Shown in pieces: positions 1 through 5,462 of a stretch of DNA of 5,462 nucleotides. A program made the position numbers and the translations under genes. The stretch's first letter is position 1, and each line of letters begins with the position of its first letter. This stretch comes from an uncultured Pirellulaceae bacterium (GTDB taxonomy: Bacteria > Planctomycetota > Planctomycetia > Pirellulales > Pirellulaceae), in contig CAMYKF010000148.1 in assembly GCA_947258905.1 (NCBI GenBank), positions 1 through 5,462 on the forward strand, written 5' to 3'. The notes under the pieces are model-generated. The model was given only the letters and a program-made list of their open reading frames with translations. It was not told the origin of the DNA and did no database searches.

Positions 1-95
1 GCCGGCATGAATGCGGCGCGGCGCATCCTGGCGGCGGTGTCATGGGCGCGTGCGGATTGAATGCCGCGCGGGCGATTTTGATGGACAAGAATTAG
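1..95 (+). CDS. C-terminal end of a probable CrtI/phytoene-desaturase-like FAD-dependent oxidoreductase (5' partial)
   Basis: Codons from position 3 onward stay open to a TAG at 93-95 and read R-H-E-C-G-A-A-H-P-G-G-G-V-M-G-A-C-G-L-N-A-A-R-A-I-L-M-D-K-N. The core H-P-G-G-G-x-x-G-x-x-G-x-N-A-A-R matches the conserved extreme C-terminus of the CrtI/phytoene-desaturase-like NAD(P)/FAD-dependent oxidoreductases, where this stretch closes the FAD-binding domain shortly before the stop. The family oxidises or desaturates lipophilic substrates such as carotenoids, but the substrate here cannot be told from 30 residues. The other plus-strand frames are poorer candidates: frame 1 stops at 58-60 and frame 2 has a TGA at 8-10. 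The rest of the gene, about 500 codons in typical members, would lie left of the window. It converges on the large minus-strand gene. The family call is from motif recall on a short fragment. Confidence 0.7.
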   Translation, partial: RHECGAAHPGGGVMGACGLNAARAILMDKN

Positions 96-133
96 CAGGA
101 TCTTTTAAGTAGTTCCGCTTGCGCGCTGATTAG

Positions 134-154
134 TTCCTGGTTCCTGGTTCCTGG
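134..154. repeat. Three tandem copies of the 7-bp unit TTCCTGG
   Basis: TTCCTGG occurs perfectly at 134-140, 141-147 and 148-154, with no spacer. It runs straight into CTACGG and the adjacent palindrome. A short tandem array of this kind can expand or contract by replication slippage. Its position directly next to the palindrome suggests both belong to one intergenic element rather than being separate chance features. Confidence 0.85.
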
Positions 155-158
155 CTAC

Positions 159-175
159 GGCACGCGGAGCGTGCC
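159..175. repeat. Perfect palindromic stem-loop GGCACGC-GGA-GCGTGCC, possible bidirectional 3'-end hairpin
   Basis: The arms at 159-165 and 169-175 are perfectly complementary (7 bp, almost all G-C) around a 3-nt loop, so the RNA of either strand can fold into a very stable hairpin. It lies 10 bp past the stop of the minus-strand gene and 64 bp past the stop of the plus-strand gene. No continuous U-tract follows on either side (on the plus strand it is followed by TGCTATCCTT), so it is at best a weak intrinsic terminator. It may instead protect 3' ends, like REP elements. I recall very similar GGCACGCGGAG(C/T)GTGCC sequences scattered between genes of Rhodopirellula-type planctomycetes. That recollection is not verified here. 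Confidence 0.7.
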
Positions 176-184
176 TGCTATCCT

Positions 185-1474
185 TCATTCCCGCACCTCC
201 AATTCCACTTCTCCGGTTGTCACAGTGCCGTTCCAGGTATCGGTTTGCACGAATCGCCTCGGCAAGTACATGCGAAACCATGCTGAATAGCGACCTGGTT
301 CCATCGACGAACCCCACACAGCCGGATGTTGCAACTCGATTGCCGGATCGTCAGGATCCAGCACAGCCAATTCGCCGGCATCAATCACCACCTCTTCACC
401 CGGCCCCAGGTGGTACTGTTTGATAATCGAAATGCCCGAGTACCAGGTTGTGGTGAAATCCTGTTTTTGCTCGCGACCCTGATCCCCGAGTCGCCACAGC
501 TTGAGACGATCCTCCTGACGCCACGAGTCGCTTTCGAACTCGATTGGCTCATCACCAGTGTTGCGGATAACGAATTCCATTTCCAGCTGTTCGCCAATGG
601 TCGCCTGTCGACCATTGGGGAAATGGATCGCGGCCTGCAATCCTTCGCGTTCATCGCCGAAAACCAGATCCCGGTCATCTTCCTCGGGCGGTCGTTTTCC
701 GCGAATCACCTGATGCCCGCCGCTGGACGATTGTTCGATGCTGCGGCCTGCCAGCTCTTCGGCCTTTTCATCGGTTAGCGGGCTCCAGGTAATCGCCGGT
801 GGCGTCGAATTCATATCGGCCGTAACCAGCCAGCGTTGGGCATCGGTATCGTCAAGTTCGAATACTTCGCACGTGATTTCTTCGCGCGAGTTGGGAATCT
901 GGAATTCCAGTTTCCAGGGCTTTTCCAAAGGAACATTTTCAATCGCAAAATGAGCATCGCGATCGGTCCAGACCTGGGCCAGCACGTTGGTACTGGGCGC
1001 GATTTCCTGACCACCATACGCCAGCGACAAACTGCGTCGCTGCAACAGATGTCCGTCTTGATCGACCAGATAGCCCTCGATGCGTGTGGCGGGTTGCATC
1101 ATGAAATTGATGGTGACGGGTTGCCCCGGGAGAATCAGTTTGTCGCGTACTTGATCCAGAGTTCCCCAAGCCGTGTCTTCAATGGGCATTTCGTCGGCCA
1201 TCAAGCGATCACCGGCCTGGCATAAATGGATTTCGGAGTAACCGTCTTTTGAGGCGTAGATGGTTGCGGCCTGCACTCCCACCCTGGCGTTGGTGAAATC
1301 GTTTGGCTGAAAGGTCAGCATGCCGGGACCGAATGTCAATTCGTAGGTCCCGTTGGCGTCGGTGGTTGCTTCGCCGGTCGGCCGCAGCGTGCCCGCCCCG
1401 GTGAAAGCCCGCACGCGGACTCCCGGCAGCGGCTGGCCGCTGTTGTCCGTGACAGTGCCCACGACGGTCCACGT
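185..1474 (-). other. C-terminal carboxypeptidase-regulatory-like domains and terminal beta-sandwich (residues 1315-1743)
   Basis: Residues 1315-1400 carry the carboxypeptidase-regulatory-like signature V-x-G-x-V-T-D-x-x-G-x-P-L-P-G-V-x-V followed by T-x-D-x-N-G-x-Y-E-L. A second, more divergent copy runs from about 1440 to 1515 (I-E-G-Y-L-V-D-Q-D-G, then W-T-D-R-D-A-H-F-A-I). The final 1588-1743 is a beta-sandwich with F-V-I-R-N-T-G-D-E-P-I-E-F and G-P-G-E-E-V, a type I associate with the tails of planctomycete M56 proteins. These are extracytoplasmic binding or spacer folds with no visible catalytic motif. Between them, 1516-1587 is low in secondary structure. Confidence 0.65.
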
Positions 1475-4400
1475 CTCTGAGGCTGCCGATCCGCGATCGG
1501 ATCCGGATTGATCGTCGCCGGAAGTCTCATCGGTCGCATCATTGGACGGGAGATTTGCCTCTTCTCTGTCACCGACCCCGATGATTCGCTGCAATGCTGC
1601 GCGGACGGCTTGCACCTTTTCCGGATCCCCTTTCAGGATGATTGCCCGGGAATCCCCGACGACCTCGATGGAAACGGAACTGCCTTCGCTTGCGGCTTCT
1701 GTGATCATCACTCCCATCGTACGCAGCCCAACGTCGCTGCCCCGCATGGTGATGATGGTGCGTCCAGGGGCCAGCGCGTGCAGTAACAACTGGTTGCGGG
1801 CCAGTGGCGTGACGCGAATCAGCTCCGGTGCATCCACGATGATTTCAGCAATCGAGTGGTCGAATTGCAGGATTCGCCCGCGGCCGGCTTGCAGCTCCAC
1901 CGACTGTACATCGCGACCGATTTCATTCATTCCGTCCCAGCGCGGCGGAGGTTTGCCTTCATCTCGGCCCTCGCCGCCGACACCGGGAGTCTCATCTTCA
2001 CCTGTGTCGTCCGGCCGGGTCGGTGCGAGCAATCCTTCGATCATTTCACGAACTTTTGCCACATTTTCCGGATCGCCGGTCAGCACGATGGTCCCCAGGC
2101 CTTCGATCACGTCGATTTTGACCTTGCCATCCACCCGATTGGGCATGCCATCGTTCAGGCGTTGCCGTAATTGTTCCTGCATGTTGGCGGGACCCTCCGG
2201 CGGAATGGCGGCATCCGACTCGTCATCCGGGATGATGGTGATGTCGGGGCCGCGCCATCCCCCTGGAGGATCTTTGTCAACGACGGATTGCGGCATCACG
2301 ATAGCGACCAGCGTTTGGTCGATGTCCAATTCCGGGATAGCCGCCTGCACATTGACCCGGTAACAGTCGACGTCGTAAGCCGTGGACCTGACATTGCCCG
2401 GGATTGAGAAGCGGTGTAGACGCAGCCTTTTTACGTCATCCTCGGTAATGGTCAGCTGCCCGGTGACCATCTGGCTGCACACGGCATGGTGTCGCAACTG
2501 GAGTTCCTCGCCACCGGGCGCGTTAAGCGTGAACGAAGCCTTGCCCTTCGGTGCCGGCGCCCACTTGTCGCCCTTGCCCCATCGGTCCCAGGCAATCGTC
2601 ATTCGGTTCTTGCGTGTGAATTGTCGACCGAACTGCCACCAGTTGGGAGATCCGGTGATCCACGGCGAGTAAGTGAATTCGTCATCCACATCGTCGACAC
2701 CGGGGCGGAAAATGTAACGGTGCACGGCGTGCCGATTGGCGTCGTCGGCTGCTGCCAGGCACTCCTCAAACGAATCGAAGGAAGCCAGCAATCTCCCGTC
2801 CACAATGGCGACCCAGCGGCCGGCATGATCGGCAGCCAGTTTTTCACGTTCGCGATGGTAGGTGGTGTTGTTGAACAGTTGTTCACGCAACCAATGCTGT
2901 TGCCGGGCTGCAGCTTGATCTTCCTGCGAGTCACCCGGGCTCCACGTCGACGAGACAACAAAGTCGTGTCGCAGAACGGGGTTGGTATCATCGTGCTGTG
3001 TGATGCGAGCCTTGGCCAAATGCGCATTGAGAATTTGCGAGACCACAGCAGTGGCCTTGCCCTTGTCGTCGCCAAAGGAATCGGCCTGCGAATCAAAGAC
3101 CATAAACGTCTGCCCGATCCGCAGATTGTCATTGGAGCCAAGATTGATGACGACCAGATTGTCTTCCCGTTCAACGCCAACGACCACGCCGTCGGCCATA
3201 TCGGTCTCGCTGCGCGTCAGCTCTGGAATCGTCTCCTCGGGAGTCCGGAGGCCCAGTTCGGCGGGATCAAGTTCCAGGATTTTTTGTTGCGCGGTCGCCA
3301 GCCACTCACGAATCATGTCGATTTCTTCCTGCTTCTTTTGCAGCCGGGCGTTAATTTGCTCGAGCTGTTTGGCTTTCTCAGAGTGGAATTTGAATTCCTC
3401 GTTGATGGCGCGGTACCGCGCGTCCAGCAAGGCGCTTTTTTGCTCAAGCTGCTGCAAGCGGGCCTCGAATTTTTCGCCGGGTGAACGCTCGTCTGGCTCG
3501 GTATCATCGCCGTGCTCATCCCTGAGGTACCGCTTCCACAACTCGATCTGCCGATCGATTGACCTGATATCCGGGTGACCGGCACCAAACCGCTGCAACA
3601 ATTGCTGTCGCGACAATTCCAGTTCCGTGATCCGTTGACGAAGTGCGGCTTTATTGGCCACTTCCGCCTCGTCGGTCGCTTTCGGGTCTTCCTGATTGCG
3701 AATCCAGTTCTCGATCGCCTGGTCGCCGCGCTCCCTGATTTCCAGCATGTATTGTTTTTGCGCTCGCTCGTCAGCCAGCTGATCGCGCAATTGACTTAAC
3801 GTTTCATCCAACTCCCGCACCTTGACCTGATGCAGGGTCAAAACCGCATCGTTGTATTTGACAGTGGTAACGGTGTCTCTTTCGGCGAGGATAACGTTGT
3901 ATTCGTCAACCGCCTGGCTGTACTTTTCCTCGAGGTTGTCGCTGACAGTTCGGAACAGATCAATGAGCTCACGTTGACGTTCCTCGTATTTTTGCTCAAC
4001 TAACGCTGTGTCCTGTCGCATGATTTCGCCGAGCGAATAACGTAGCGGCCACTGGTCGGGCATTAGCCATACGCCGCGGCCGACACTCCAGCGAAATCCG
4101 TCCTGCACGCCCAGCTGCACGGTTACGATTTCCGGCGGCTCACCCGATTTGCCGACCCGCGTAAAGCGGACTTGCAGGTCCGGTTGCCAGCCTTCCCGTT
4201 GTTCTCCGTCCTGTTCACGCTGTTCCTCGGGGAACAGGTTCCAGAACCGGTGCATCAGGCGGGGGGCGGTCGTGGTGACCGAGTGCCAGCTGTAAAAATC
4301 ATTGAGACTGACCAGTTCCACGCGAATCAGATCGCCTTCGTCTTCAGGCTTCGATTCAGACGCGTGCGCGAGATCGGAAAAGGAAACGAACAGACACAAA

Positions 4401-5462
4401 CTGGCTACCAGCAGCGCCCCGATTCCGGCCAGCCAAACCAGCCGACGGTCATGGCCGACAGGCTGCCTGCCCGTCAAGCGTCGCACGCGGTTCAGTAACG
4501 CTCCACCGTTGGCAGCCAACGCGGGCACCGCGACGCGTTTCTCTTCCAGTGTCAACAACGCACGGGCCAGCGATTTGGACTTGCCGCCCGATGCGACAGC
4601 CAGATCATCACAGCAGAGTTCGCGTTCGTGACGCACGACCGAAGACATCCACCAAATAACCGGATGATAGAACAGCACCGTTTCAATAAATGTTTGCAAC
4701 AGATTAACCAGATGGTCGCGGCGGCGGATGTGCGCCAACTCATGCAACAGGATCGCTTCCAGTTCCATGGCCGACAGGCTGGTGAGCGCGGACAGCGGCA
4801 ACAAAATCGCCGGTCGGAACACGCCCACAACGGTCGGCACCTGAACCAGCTTTGATAGCGATAACTCGACGTGACGACGCAGATTAAGTCGCGCAGCCAG
4901 TTGTCGCACGAGCTTTTCGGTTTCCGCAGGCACCGGGCTGCGACCCGCATGCCGGACACGCCAGGCGGAATGCAAACCAACCGCCGGGCGAATGGAAAAC
5001 AGGCAAATTCCCGCCAGCCAGGACATCACCAACCACGGCAGCCATTGCTGCAGAAGGGTCAACGATAATGGGCCTGCTGGTGGATTGGCATCGATGACGG
5101 CTGGCGTAATCGATGCGGCAGATGCCGGTGTTGGCACCTGGATTTCGCGCGCAGAAATGGCCGATGCAGGTTCGGTGGAAGTCTGTGGCGTGCTTGCCGC
5201 CGGGGTCGCCGTAATCGGTGCCGCGGGACTTGAATCAGCCGGAGCGTCAATCGCCTGTGCCAACTGCCCGGGTTGCACCACACAGAATGTCGTGCCGATA
5301 GCCAACACGGCCAGCAACAACCCGGCGACCGCCAGGCGGTAGCGTGTCACCGCCGAATCGCCGACCAGCGACAATGCGATTTTGAGGACTACTCCGATCA
5401 GGGCGATCTGCCACAACGAATGCAGCAGGCACCAGCCAATTTGCTCGGTCAGTGGAGAGGTG
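185..5462 (-). CDS. Giant BlaR1-type M56 family metallopeptidase with coiled-coil, secretin-like and carboxypeptidase-regulatory-like periplasmic domains (N-terminus beyond window)
   Basis: This is a membrane-bound zinc protease of the BlaR1/MecR1 (M56) family, 1,743 codons from the TTG at 5416 to the TGA at 187-185. That TTG is probably not the start. The frame stays open to the edge and adds T-S-P-L-T-E-Q-I-G-W-C-L-L-H-S, which continues the usual M56 N-terminal helix (GW-LLHSLWQ), and no ATG, GTG or TTG lies in that stretch. Numbered from the TTG: TM1 to about residue 17; TM2 27-47; Ala/Pro/Ser/Thr linker 50-117; TM3 120-143; protease loop 150-320 with HELAH 225-229 and Glu266; TM4 327-348. 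The remainder, predicted periplasmic, holds a coiled coil (468-716), FlgT-C-like module (739-825), DUF5678-like module (855-905), possible retropepsin-like fold (930-1045), secretin-N-like repeats (1093-1132, 1246-1282) around a PilN-type domain (1168-1240), carboxypeptidase-regulatory-like domains (1315-1400, 1440-1515) and a terminal beta-sandwich (1588-1743). Typical BlaR1 is about 600 residues, so this is nearly three times as long. No PBP-type sensor domain is visible. The cleavage target is probably a BlaI-like repressor, but none is in view. Confidence 0.93.
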   Translation of the reverse strand, partial: TSPLTEQIGWCLLHSLWQIALIGVVLKIALSLVGDSAVTRYRLAVAGLLLAVLAIGTTFCVVQPGQLAQAIDAPADSSPAAPITATPAASTPQTSTEPASAISAREIQVPTPASAASITPAVIDANPPAGPLSLTLLQQWLPWLVMSWLAGICLFSIRPAVGLHSAWRVRHAGRSPVPAETEKLVRQLAARLNLRRHVELSLSKLVQVPTVVGVFRPAILLPLSALTSLSAMELEAILLHELAHIRRRDHLVNLLQTFIETVLFYHPVIWWMSSVVRHERELCCDDLAVASGGKSKSLARALLTLEEKRVAVPALAANGGALLNRVRRLTGRQPVGHDRRLVWLAGIGALLVASLCLFVSFSDLAHASESKPEDEGDLIRVELVSLNDFYSWHSVTTTAPRLMHRFWNLFPEEQREQDGEQREGWQPDLQVRFTRVGKSGEPPEIVTVQLGVQDGFRWSVGRGVWLMPDQWPLRYSLGEIMRQDTALVEQKYEERQRELIDLFRTVSDNLEEKYSQAVDEYNVILAERDTVTTVKYNDAVLTLHQVKVRELDETLSQLRDQLADERAQKQYMLEIRERGDQAIENWIRNQEDPKATDEAEVANKAALRQRITELELSRQQLLQRFGAGHPDIRSIDRQIELWKRYLRDEHGDDTEPDERSPGEKFEARLQQLEQKSALLDARYRAINEEFKFHSEKAKQLEQINARLQKKQEEIDMIREWLATAQQKILELDPAELGLRTPEETIPELTRSETDMADGVVVGVEREDNLVVINLGSNDNLRIGQTFMVFDSQADSFGDDKGKATAVVSQILNAHLAKARITQHDDTNPVLRHDFVVSSTWSPGDSQEDQAAARQQHWLREQLFNNTTYHREREKLAADHAGRWVAIVDGRLLASFDSFEECLAAADDANRHAVHRYIFRPGVDDVDDEFTYSPWITGSPNWWQFGRQFTRKNRMTIAWDRWGKGDKWAPAPKGKASFTLNAPGGEELQLRHHAVCSQMVTGQLTITEDDVKRLRLHRFSIPGNVRSTAYDVDCYRVNVQAAIPELDIDQTLVAIVMPQSVVDKDPPGGWRGPDITIIPDDESDAAIPPEGPANMQEQLRQRLNDGMPNRVDGKVKIDVIEGLGTIVLTGDPENVAKVREMIEGLLAPTRPDDTGEDETPGVGGEGRDEGKPPPRWDGMNEIGRDVQSVELQAGRGRILQFDHSIAEIIVDAPELIRVTPLARNQLLLHALAPGRTIITMRGSDVGLRTMGVMITEAASEGSSVSIEVVGDSRAIILKGDPEKVQAVRAALQRIIGVGDREEANLPSNDATDETSGDDQSGSDRGSAASETWTVVGTVTDNSGQPLPGVRVRAFTGAGTLRPTGEATTDANGTYELTFGPGMLTFQPNDFTNARVGVQAATIYASKDGYSEIHLCQAGDRLMADEMPIEDTAWGTLDQVRDKLILPGQPVTINFMMQPATRIEGYLVDQDGHLLQRRSLSLAYGGQEIAPSTNVLAQVWTDRDAHFAIENVPLEKPWKLEFQIPNSREEITCEVFELDDTDAQRWLVTADMNSTPPAITWSPLTDEKAEELAGRSIEQSSSGGHQVIRGKRPPEEDDRDLVFGDEREGLQAAIHFPNGRQATIGEQLEMEFVIRNTGDEPIEFESDSWRQEDRLKLWRLGDQGREQKQDFTTTWYSGISIIKQYHLGPGEEVVIDAGELAVLDPDDPAIELQHPAVWGSSMEPGRYSAWFRMYLPRRFVQTDTWNGTVTTGEVELEVRE
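1571..2140 (-). other. Secretin/pilus-assembly-type module: two secretin-N-like repeats around a PilN-type domain
   Basis: Residues 1093-1132 and 1246-1282 share the core V-x-I-x-V-x-x-x-x-x-I-x-L-x-G-D-P-E-x-V-x-x-V-R. This is the beta-alpha-beta pattern of secretin periplasmic N domains, whose consensus ends in N-x-L-x-V-x-G-x-x-x-x-x-x-x-v. Between them, 1168-1240 (S-V-E-L-Q-A-G-R-G-R-I-L-Q-F-D-H-S-I-A-E-I-I-V, later L-L-L-H-A-L-A-P-G-R-T-I-I) fits the T2SS/T3SS pilus-type N-terminal domain found before secretins such as CpaC. No outer-membrane secretin barrel follows. The domains are thus present without the channel, and probably serve as protein-binding folds. Confidence 0.6.
2702..2854 (-). 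other. DUF5678-like segment (residues 855-905)
   Basis: The sequence runs A-D-H-A-G-R-W-V-A-I-V-D-G-R-L-L-A-S-F-D-S-F-E-E-C-L-A-A-A. This resembles the short DUF5678 signature G-K-W-V-A-x-x-x-G-x-V-V-A-S-G-x-x-x-E-E, followed by a helix. The function of the family is unknown to me. Here it precedes a beta-rich stretch (930-1045) that may be a retropepsin-like fold, a pairing I believe also occurs in other proteins. Confidence 0.45.
2942..3202 (-). other. FlgT-C-like beta module after the coiled coil (residues 739-825)
   Basis: The stretch begins D-G-V-V-V-G-V and contains V-V-I-N-L-G-S-N-D-N-L-R-I-G-Q-T-F-M-V-F, then G-K-A-T-A-V-V-S-Q-I-L and H-L-A-K-A-R-I-T. The order (a G-x-V strand, an I-N-L-G-S-x-D-x-L-x-x-G-x-x-F-x-V-F core, then a strand ending in A-x-A-R-I) matches the small SH3-like beta-barrel seen at the C-terminus of FlgT and in planctomycete coiled-coil proteins. 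It probably packs protein partners or caps the coiled coil. The assignment is by pattern, not by search. Confidence 0.5.
3269..4015 (-). other. Long coiled coil with Wzz/GumC-like G-x-G-H-P motif (residues 468-716)
   Basis: About 250 residues are dominated by Glu, Gln, Lys, Arg, Leu and Ala in heptad-like spacing (for example L-Q-Q-L-E-Q-K-S-A-L-L-D and K-A-K-Q-L-E-Q-I-N-A-R-L). A charged break lies near 633-648, between two helical arms. Between the arms, R-F-G-A-G-H-P-D-I-R-S-I (609-620) resembles the G-x-x-H-P-x-V/I motif in the hairpin coiled coils of Wzz/GumC-type polysaccharide chain-length regulators. It directly follows, with a short beta-rich stretch (353-460), the last transmembrane helix. 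It may extend the receptor away from the membrane or drive oligomerisation. Confidence 0.75.
4457..4969 (-). other. M56 zinc-protease loop (residues 150-320) of the large protein
   Basis: This stretch between TM3 and TM4 is the catalytic part and should face the cytoplasm, as in BlaR1. HELAH (residues 225-229, bases 4730-4744) gives two zinc-binding His and the catalytic Glu226. It is followed by the M56-typical R-R-R-D-H. Forty-one residues after the first His, E-R-E-L-C-C-D-D supplies Glu266 (bases 4619-4621), the expected third ligand next to the family's C-D pair. The hydrophobic segment between them (about 243-261, with F-Y-H-P-V-I-W-W) resembles the membrane-dipping helix of the family. 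All key residues are present, so the protease is predicted active. Confidence 0.92.
5066..5269 (-). other. Low-complexity Ala/Pro/Ser/Thr linker between TM2 and TM3
   Basis: Residues 50-117 are almost entirely Ala, Pro, Ser and Thr, with a few acidic residues and no predicted secondary structure. By BlaR1 topology this is the extracytoplasmic loop L2, which is short in BlaR1 of Staphylococcus. Such a flexible, Pro-rich loop could reach into the periplasm or be modified or cleaved there. It may simply be a variable-length spacer, since loops of this composition drift quickly. Confidence 0.7.

Larger units (their letters stand above)
96..184. other. Intergenic spacer between convergent genes
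   Basis: This 89-bp spacer separates the stop of the left-hand plus-strand gene (TAG at 93-95) from the stop of the large minus-strand gene (TGA read from 187 to 185). It contains an AT-richer start (about 100-111), the word TAGTTCC twice (110-116 and 131-137), three tandem TTCCTGG units and a GC-rich perfect palindrome. I see no convincing coding frame or promoter. Because both flanking genes end here, the natural role is transcription termination or 3'-end protection for both transcripts. Neither side has the uninterrupted T-run of a classical intrinsic terminator. Confidence 0.75.

Noticed and set aside
4..80. Imperfect direct repeat GAATGCnGCGCGG at 4-30 and 54-80, giving N-A-A-R in two different frames
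   Set aside because: Only about 19 of 27 positions match and the offset of 50 is not a multiple of three, so it is not a protein repeat. GC-rich Asn-Ala-Ala-Arg codons explain the likeness.
159..184. Classical Rho-independent terminator
   Set aside because: The hairpin is strong, but neither strand has a run of T residues after it, so it is listed only as a palindrome with possible 3'-end function.
105..317. A 70-codon minus-strand frame crossing the spacer and the end of the large gene
   Set aside because: It reads through the palindrome and tandem repeat (S-R-H-A-P-R-A-V) and overlaps the supported C-terminal domain of the large protein. It is a chance frame over repeat DNA.
2486..3484. 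A 332-codon open frame on the plus strand, with further long ones at 1542-2363 and 2982-3578
   Set aside because: They lie wholly opposite the large gene, whose translation shows recognisable domains throughout. Their translations are rich in Ser, Arg and Cys with no recognisable domain, which is typical of antisense shadows in a GC-rich coding region.
4552..4980. A 142-codon Cys/Arg-rich minus-strand frame over the protease region
   Set aside because: It is an out-of-frame reading of the M56 core, whose HELAH and E-R-E-L-C-C-D-D motifs lie in the main frame.
1..5462. CRISPR array, tRNA, rRNA or insertion sequence
   Set aside because: No regularly spaced repeats, tRNA-like cloverleaf, rRNA segments, transposase motifs or paired terminal repeats with target duplication were seen.

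Overview
The window looks like a piece of a planctomycete chromosome, probably from the Rhodopirellula/Pirellula side of the phylum. This is inferred from three things: a BlaR1-type M56 peptidase with an enormous multi-domain tail of a kind I associate with planctomycetes, the C-terminal beta-sandwich typical of those proteins, and an intergenic GGCACGC-GGA-GCGTGCC palindrome that I recall as a common dispersed element in these genomes. No database search was possible.

Layout. Positions 1-95 hold the last 30 codons of a plus-strand gene that enters from the left. Its tail (H-P-G-G-G-V-M-G-A-C-G-L-N-A-A-R) looks like the C-terminus of a CrtI/phytoene-desaturase-like FAD oxidoreductase. Positions 96-184 are an 89-bp spacer between convergent genes, with three tandem TTCCTGG units and the palindrome. 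Everything from 185 to the right edge is one minus-strand gene. It is still open at 5462, so its true start lies outside the window.

The large gene encodes a membrane sensor-protease at its N-terminus: BlaR1-like transmembrane helices, HELAH at residues 225-229 and the third zinc-ligand Glu 266. Residue 1 here is the TTG codon at 5416-5414. After the fourth transmembrane helix there is no penicillin-binding sensor domain. Instead there are about 1,390 residues, predicted periplasmic: a long coiled coil with a Wzz/GumC-like G-x-G-H-P motif, a FlgT-C-like beta module, a DUF5678-like module, a possible degenerate retropepsin-like domain, two secretin-N-like repeats flanking a pilus/secretin N-terminal (PilN-type) domain, two carboxypeptidase-regulatory-like beta domains and a terminal beta-sandwich.

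How the parts may work together (inference). In the BlaR1/MecR1 paradigm a periplasmic event is passed through the membrane to a cytoplasmic zinc protease, which relieves a BlaI-type repressor. Here the receptor half would be an elongated envelope-spanning or protein-binding scaffold rather than a beta-lactam receptor. A BlaI-family repressor would be expected just upstream, to the right of this window, but cannot be seen. The two genes in the window converge and need not be functionally related.
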